NCBI GenBank assembly: GCA_000226015.1
Contig: JH157608.1
Location: 45,169 to 66,691, forward strand
DNA: 21,523 nt
DNA from: Mnemiopsis leidyi
Taxonomy: Eukaryota; Ctenophora; Tentaculata; Lobata; Bolinopsidae
Direction of reading: 5' to 3'
Below are positions 16,597 to 21,523 of this stretch, piece after piece; positions within the stretch are counted from its first letter, which is position 1, and every line of letters begins with the position of its first letter. The notes beneath the pieces were generated by a model. The model was not told the DNA's origin. It saw nothing but the letters and a program-made list of their open reading frames with translations, and did not search any database. Made by a program: the position numbers and the translations under genes.

Positions 16597-19306
16597 TCAG
16601 ATGTCGTTTTGTGTCATGTCAAACTCGTACACGATGTTCGGATCGTCCTCCTGAAAAAGTGTGCGTGTGTAATATTATTGTCCAGTAAAGTGGGGTGAGA
16701 GATGTCTACGGCAAGCTGTTAGGGACTACTGTATAATATATAAAGTGGCAAAAAATAAGAAAATAGTGGAGTCATAATAATAGCTTGAGTTGCTATTTTA
16801 CTGACTTTCTAAGTGTGCTTTGACCAGCAATTTCAAGAACACGGTTTGAAAAATTGGTTAAAATATGACTTTGCGAAAGTGTAAATTGTGTTTGAAAATA
16901 ACACAACTTCCGAAAAAATCAAGCAAAAATTTAGAGCCAACAAAAATCGACTCGAAGGTGATGTCACTGAGCCGAGAAAATAGGCCTTTATTAACGATTA
17001 ATCAAAATTGCAAAACACCGGTGTCATACATTGATTAGTGTAACACAAAATAGATTTGAGTTACTGTGCAATGAGGTGCTTTTGAGCTATTTGAAAAGAA
17101 GGTTACACTAAGTATTCTCAAAACATCCGCCAGCCAAAATGCTTGACATTTCTAACGGGAAGTCAGTGTGGAAACCCGTCCGGAGTACGGGCTCCCTGCT
17201 ACTACCGATAACTCTCATTTTCGAATAAATTTTAACTGAAAATTTTACGCGAAAATATTTATGCGACCCTTGAAGTCTTGAATCAACATAAAACTAGAGG
17301 TAGGTAGGTTCGTCAACGCAAAGGCCGAAAGTATTGGAACTATTTAGGTGGAGCCGGTGCTACAGGCGAACAACAATTAAAGTTATTTAAGGAAACAGGA
17401 TACTGTTTTAAAACTTCACATTTAAAAGTTTACAAATGTTAGTTCTTAAGGTCGTACCACAAGGTAAAAAATCAGTTTTTGCAATATCCTTGTTAAGCTT
17501 GTCCTATTTCCGAGCAGATGCATATTTGTCAATTTTAGATAAAAACTAACGAAGTGCGAATGTAATGCTTGTCCCCACGCAGGCCAGCTGTTTACTTGTC
17601 TAAATTCTTATGATCGTTGTCCATAACAACATGATATGTATCTGATAAAATTAAAGACAGGCAAAATATCAAAATAATCTGCCTGCAGTCGGTGTTAAGA
17701 ATTAAATAAGGCAAAAATTCTGATATGATAAAATGTCCTTGTCATCCGTCAGATTAGCTGGACCAACTGTTTAACATGCAGCCTAAAATAGTTACATTTT
17801 GCTCTATAGCTCAGGCTTTGAAGAGTTATAACGAGATATTAATTTTTTGCGGTAATGTATCTTAACAGGCCAAACAAAAGTAACTGAAAAAGCACGTGAT
17901 CCAAGCATAAGAAATGACCGAAAACGCGGAAAAATGAATATTTATTCGAAAATATGAACACGGCTGTGGCTAATGTGGCTTCATTTGACATGACTTGTCA
18001 TAGTAACATTTCCATTGTACCATATTACTACAAATATAATTTCACTTTTACATGAACATGACACGGTACATTCTGGTTAGGTAAGATACACAAAAAACCG
18101 TATAATTTCGCGGCCCAAAATACTGCAAATGCAAATCCGAAGTAAAGAGCGTTGTTACAAGGCGGTAACAAAAATGAAATGAAAATCACGTACTGTTTGT
18201 AGTTGTAATGGATCCACGATGGGTGCCATGTAGGATGGGTTGATGTAATCTCGTATTTTCTGGAACACCACTTTAGCCAACCCCGGCCACCGTCTGTGGA
18301 TAAGCAGTTTGTATTAGCACCGTTATTGCTAATTAGTTGGTACATGTACTAAATTAGTAAGTATATATACAATGTATCTGAATTTGAAGGTAAAATGGAT
18401 AATATAAATACGTATGAATGCCGAGACGCATACATAAAGTTTTTACATTGAAAGCCGTAAACTAAGAACATAATTTTATAAATGATTATCTAACTTATGT
18501 CACATCATGGCATAAGTCATACATTCTTGAAGAATCATCGACAAAAGCAAAGCTTGCCGTAGGCAAGCCCCCTTGAAGCTCCTTTAGATCTCCTTAGTAA
18601 AGTTTTGCGCCATTTGTCGATCACTATTGAAATTCGTGTTAACTTTCTCAACAGAATGTCGACCTGATTTTTATTCCACCTAAAAGTTGAAATTAGGGGC
18701 CATTAAGGGGGCCACTTGGCGGTTTTTTGGCTTCGAGACTATCAAATTCGGAATCATCGTGAACTTTTAGGTCAAAATTTCAGTTTAAATGTTTTTCTAG
18801 CTTAAAGCTTAAACCCGCATGAGTCATCAGACTATTAGATAAGGGGATGTTTGGAACTTAGTCTCGAAAAGTGTGGAACAAGAATCGATCACAGAATGAA
18901 AAAGAAGTGTCCCTGTTTACAAAAAATTTACCAGCATTGGGCACCTAATCGATCAGTGTTAGCAAGAAGTCACAGGTATAGGGGAGTAATCGCAGAGGTG
19001 TAAACTTTCAAGTGTCAAAACTTTTAACAATATTTTTTGATGAGATGAAACACTTCTTGTACGGAATTTTGAGGAGGCTTTGGTCGTCAAGGGGGCTCGG
19101 GTGCTTGCCAGCACCCAATACAAATATGTTTCAGCGGATTTGTCAATTTCAACGGCACTATGAAATAATTTCAAATAAAAGAAGTAAAACGGCCTAGGTA
19201 CTAAAGGAAAACAAACCTTTTGATATAGAAGCAAACTCCAATAAGAACTATCATAAAGAAGGCTGCAACGCCACAACCAATTATTATTTTGTTGTAATCT
19301 ATGTAC
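16597..19306 (-). CDS. 3' end of a single-pass membrane protein with an NPxY cytoplasmic motif (partial, spliced)
   Basis: Three minus-strand exons join in phase: 19217-19306, 18194-18293 and 16597-16650 (TGA). The first (entering and leaving at phase 2) encodes YIDYN followed by a clear transmembrane helix (IIIGCGVAAFFMIVLIGVCF) and the basic stop-transfer YIKR. Its acceptor CTTTGCAG has an ideal branch point (ACTTAAC) about 20 bases upstream; its donor is AAAAG|GTTTGT. The second (phase 2 to 0; acceptor TTATCCACAG, donor ACA|GTACGT) encodes RWPGLAKVVFQKIRDYINPS and YMAPIVDPLQLQT. YINPSY contains NPxY, the motif by which PTB-domain adaptors bind receptor tails for endocytosis or signalling. 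The last (acceptor TTTTTCAG) adds EDDPNIVYEFDMTQNDI. The tail is thus about 53 residues. Extracellular exons lie upstream, towards and beyond the window end. The family is not recognised. Confidence 0.62.
16651..18193 (-). other. Intron of the NPxY membrane-protein gene
   Basis: About 1.5 kb lies between the juxtamembrane exon and the terminal exon. I see no further convincing exon. A 24-base phase-0 segment reading YFGPRNYT after TTTGCAG (about 18097-18120) could be a micro-exon, but its donor is weak. Confidence 0.4.
18294..19216 (-). other. Intron between the transmembrane and NPxY exons
   Basis: It contains a perfect hairpin GCTTGCC-GTA-GGCAAGC (18551-18567) and a 10-bp inverted repeat TTCGAGACTA/TAGTCTCGAA (18732-18741 and 18859-18868). 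An alternative acceptor at 19158-19159 is also phase-compatible and would give a different 66-codon tail ending at 18959; that intron would be only 59 bp. Confidence 0.45.
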
Positions 19307-19340
19307 CTGCAAAGTATAGTAGTTAAGTCTTAAAGTTTTG

Positions 19341-19359
19341 TAGTAGTAGTTATGCAAAT
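19341..19359. repeat. Target-site duplication, left copy
   Basis: The 19-base TAGTAGTAGTTATGCAAAT is identical to 19694-19712 and brackets the SINE between them, as expected of LINE-machinery integration. Confidence 0.9.
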
Positions 19360-19693
19360 CTCATACTTATTTTAATTCGGACACTCCAACAGCCACATGT
19401 TACACAAGTGTAACGGCCAATTACAGGAGGCCGAATGTACAATTATACATACACGCCAGTGACGGTTAAGGTAGTGTGTACCATACTTTTATCGCCCGAG
19501 ACTTCGCTGCAATGGGCAGCTACTCAATCACGGTTTCCCAATCATTCGGCTGAGTCGACCGAAGAAGGTTGCATAGGCAAATGCCCTTAGCGCACTTCTC
19601 TAGGACTGGCAGATACGGGATTTGAACCCCCGATCTCCTGCGTGGGAGCCGAGAAGGAAACCACTAAACCACTACACCACCAGCCCAAAATAA
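19360..19693 (-). mobile_element. tRNA-derived SINE with intact target-site duplication
   Basis: Read on the minus strand, the 5' head is tRNA-like: an A-box-like GGTGGTGTAGTGG (about 19669-19681), an anticodon-arm region CTCGGCTCCCACGCAGGAG resembling tRNA-Gly(CCC), and a B box GGGTTCAAAT (about 19620-19629). A tRNA-unrelated body follows, with blocks AGTGCGCTA (19588-19596) and GACTCAGCCGAATGA (about 19541-19555). The 3' end is A/T-rich rather than a clean poly(A). Perfect 19-bp repeats flank it. Total length is about 334 bp. It lies in the same orientation as the minus-strand membrane-protein gene and in its intron. The tRNA part is too mispaired to be a working tRNA. Confidence 0.9.
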
Positions 19694-19712
19694 TAGTAGT
19701 AGTTATGCAAAT
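19694..19712. repeat. Target-site duplication, right copy
   Basis: An identical partner of 19341-19359. It marks the 5' side of the minus-strand SINE; about seven bases (TTATTTT on the minus strand) separate it from the tRNA-like head. Confidence 0.9.
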
Positions 19713-20373
19713 AATGTAACATTGGAAACACTTATTAACTGAGGATGAAACAAGTACTAGAAAATCATGTTAGATATAAACAAAGAAATAATAATGTAAT
19801 GTGTGACAAAAATTTGAAAATCTAGAAAAAAATAACATCTGGAGGTATTGGTTTTTTATCTTAAACAACACGTTAAACACAGTCTAGGCATTCCATTACT
19901 TGGCCTTACATTCCTTGGCCTTACATTCATTTGCCTTACATTCCTTACATTCCTTGTTTGTGGCCCGAAGCTCTGAATCTACAAGCACGGACTCTACAAA
20001 AGCTTGTTTCAAACAGCATATAAGATCTTAACCTTATCCTCAAGAATGTACTTGTATTGTACAGAAAAATGCGGCACTAAGGCGCTAAAAATGTTTGGTT
20101 ATAGTTGACTGGAGTTGGACTACGATACCAAGTTATCATGAATCCATTTATTTAGCTATTCAGGAGTAAATTGACATAAGATATTTATATTAGAAACTTA
20201 AATTAGATTTATTTGCGATATCCTTGGGGGCGAACCCGAATTCTAATTACTAAAGCGATTTAATAAGATCAATGAGTTAGAGTCTAGAGACTTAGATCAC
20301 CGACACTTCAAGTTTTTCAATATGATCAATGGTGAAGGCCAAACGGAAATTTTGCCCATTAATTATTTTGATG
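19713..20373. other. Region between the SINEs; short tandem repeat inside
   Basis: No gene can be supported. It should belong to an intron or to upstream exons of the minus-strand membrane-protein gene, but no exon with matching phase was found. The 15-bp tandem repeat is listed separately. Confidence 0.4.
19891..19956. repeat. 15-bp tandem repeat, about 3.6 copies
   Basis: Variants of CCTTGGCCTTACATT occur three times, followed by a truncated CCTTACATT. On the minus strand the unit reads as K-E-C-K-A codons, but that frame is closed by stops on both sides. Confidence 0.8.
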
Positions 20374-20555
20374 TTAAGATGGTGAAGTGTTCAGTTTTTG
20401 GCTTCGTATGCAAGCGGCCCAGGATTCAAAGCCCGTCCATTGACAACCCCAGAGTGCGCTATGGGTTTCCACCTACGGAATCTTTCAAATCAACTCAGTC
20501 GAATGAACGGGAAACGAAGATTGAGAGTAAAATGAGGATGATCTGCTGCTAAAAT
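20374..20555 (+). mobile_element. Second, degenerate SINE of the same family
   Basis: A degenerate A-box (GATGGTGAAGTGTTC), a GCTTCGTATGCAAGCGGCC arm and a B box (GGATTCAAAGCCC, about 20423-20435) are followed by a body homologous to the SINE at 19360-19693: AGTGCGCTATGGG (20453-20465) and CTCAGTCGAATGAACGGGAA (20494-20513), in the same order and similar spacing. The open frame that overlaps it is not a gene. The 3' boundary is uncertain and no target-site duplication was found. Confidence 0.75.
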
Positions 20556-21523
20556 ACAAAAAGTTTTCCCCGGCAGTACTGACGTCTAACTCACTGCTAA
20601 AACCAGAGAGATCCGGTGTAAGGGTAAAAGTAATCACCTGGGTTCAAGTGAGAACAAATTAACATGAGTGTTGACAATTTTAACCATGGCAGTTCTGGAG
20701 GGCAGTAGTGATCTAGAAAAGGTCATGGTCATTTGTCTACGACTTTCTGATTCAAATTGTAGGAAATCGTGGCTGTGATCCTACACCACGATTATTTGTA
20801 TTTGTGACACCCGTACCGAGGATTTTACAGTTGTACACAAGGAGCACCTGGAAGATTCTAGATCTTTTATCAGAGGCCCTCACCAAAAGCAGCACAGAGT
20901 GCAAGTTCTCTAATGTTAGCTTACTAAAGGCTGCACTTACCTTAAACTTAAGGGGGAATTGTAAAAATTTAGCTAGACCAACGGACTGTACAGTAACCTA
21001 AAGCACCCTAATGGGCATCAATTGCACCACTTATTTTTTGATTCTAAGATGACGCATTTTTAAAAATCGCAAAAAGAAAATTTTTCCGAGAATTTGGAAA
21101 TTTTTGGAAATTTACATTGCATGAATAAAACTCAGCCGTTTCTAATTGAATCATGCTGAAAATTTTATTTATACCTTTGTTAAGCAGCTGTCAAAATTTC
21201 ACGAAAAACTAATAAAAGTTGACTCAATGGCACCTGTCCAAAGTTGCCAAGTCCCAAAGATTTCTTTTTTTATGTTAACTAACTTTGAAAATTTGTACAC
21301 GCTACTGTGAAATGTCAAGCACCTTGAAACTTTGCACACAGGTAGAAGACAGCGATAGAAAAATTTTTGATGCTATGAAAAGTCTGTTTCCAAGGAAAGG
21401 GGAAAGATTTATGGACACTTGAAATAAAAGTAGCAATTTATCTGCCAAATTTCAACTTGAAGACAAAAAATTGTTAGAGCCACCCTTGAGTTGTCTTAAT
21501 GCCAGATATAAGGTCACTCTTTA
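20556..21523. other. Right end of window, nothing assigned
   Basis: A hairpin-capable pair AATCGTGG/CCACGATT lies at 20765-20772 and 20786-20793. On the minus strand a 45-base segment at 20951-20995 has a good acceptor (TTACTGTACAG) and a consensus donor (AAG|GTAAGT) and is open in one frame, so it might be an upstream exon of the membrane-protein gene. That is too weak to call. Confidence 0.35.

Noticed and set aside
18028-18345. 105-codon minus-strand ORF
   Set aside because: It is another frame over the NPxY exon; the splice-bounded frame is the better explanation.
19600-19690. A functional tRNA-Gly gene on the minus strand
   Set aside because: A and B boxes are present, but the arms are mispaired and the sequence continues into a SINE body inside a target-site duplication.
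20322-20552. 76-codon + strand ORF
   Set aside because: Runs through the degenerate SINE copy.
20951-20995. 45-base minus-strand exon with good acceptor and GTAAGT donor
   Set aside because: Open in one frame only, phase 0 at both ends, and no connecting exon to the phase-2 transmembrane exon was found; too short to call.
1-21523. CRISPR arrays, bacterial operons, ribosome binding sites, prophage or plasmid functions
   Set aside because: Introns, SINEs, a LINE and eIF6/WAC show this is animal nuclear DNA; no regularly spaced repeat array of CRISPR type is present.

Overview
The window is nuclear DNA from an invertebrate animal. It has genes split by GT-AG introns, tRNA-derived SINEs, a CR1/L2-like LINE, a mariner remnant and MITEs, AT-rich non-coding DNA, and short intergenic gaps. 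One gene is a homologue of WAC, which I know as an animal family. The sequence alone does not separate sponge, cnidarian, tunicate or another compact invertebrate genome.

Layout. Positions 1-4789 are repeat-dominated. A LINE ORF2 fragment (+, 1-1131, one in-frame stop) faces a second, more decayed copy of the same kind of LINE 3' end (-, about 2212-2665). Between them is a CpG-rich block built from inverted and direct copies of a CCTGGTTAGGT-type motif. A broken mariner-like transposase tail follows at 3143-3377 (-). Positions 4790-11640 hold three genes, all on + and closely spaced: an intronless 469-codon helical-repeat (TPR-like) protein, a WW-domain/coiled-coil protein of the WAC family (3 or 4 coding exons), and a complete five-exon eIF6 gene (245 aa). 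The introns carry two copies of one interspersed repeat, a long pyrimidine tract and a 42-bp minisatellite. Positions 11641-16200 are gene-poor and hold two MITE-like elements and a small foldback. Positions 16250-19306 (-) carry the 3' end of a gene I reconstructed from splice sites and phase: a single-pass membrane exon, a cytoplasmic exon with an NPxY motif, and a short terminal exon. Two SINEs of one family follow. One has a perfect 19-bp target-site duplication and sits 53 bp upstream of the membrane exon. The last kilobase has nothing I can assign.

Function. eIF6 acts in 60S ribosome biogenesis and anti-association. WAC is a nuclear adaptor linking RNA polymerase II to H2B ubiquitination. 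The TPR-like protein and the NPxY receptor tail could not be named. The genes show no sign of a joint pathway; they look like ordinary compact-genome neighbours. The most unusual points are a 33-bp tandem duplication of a splice acceptor plus WW-domain coding sequence, whose first copy carries a stop; a minisatellite of splice-acceptor-like units just before eIF6 exon 4; the unnamed NPxY membrane protein; and the SINE family.
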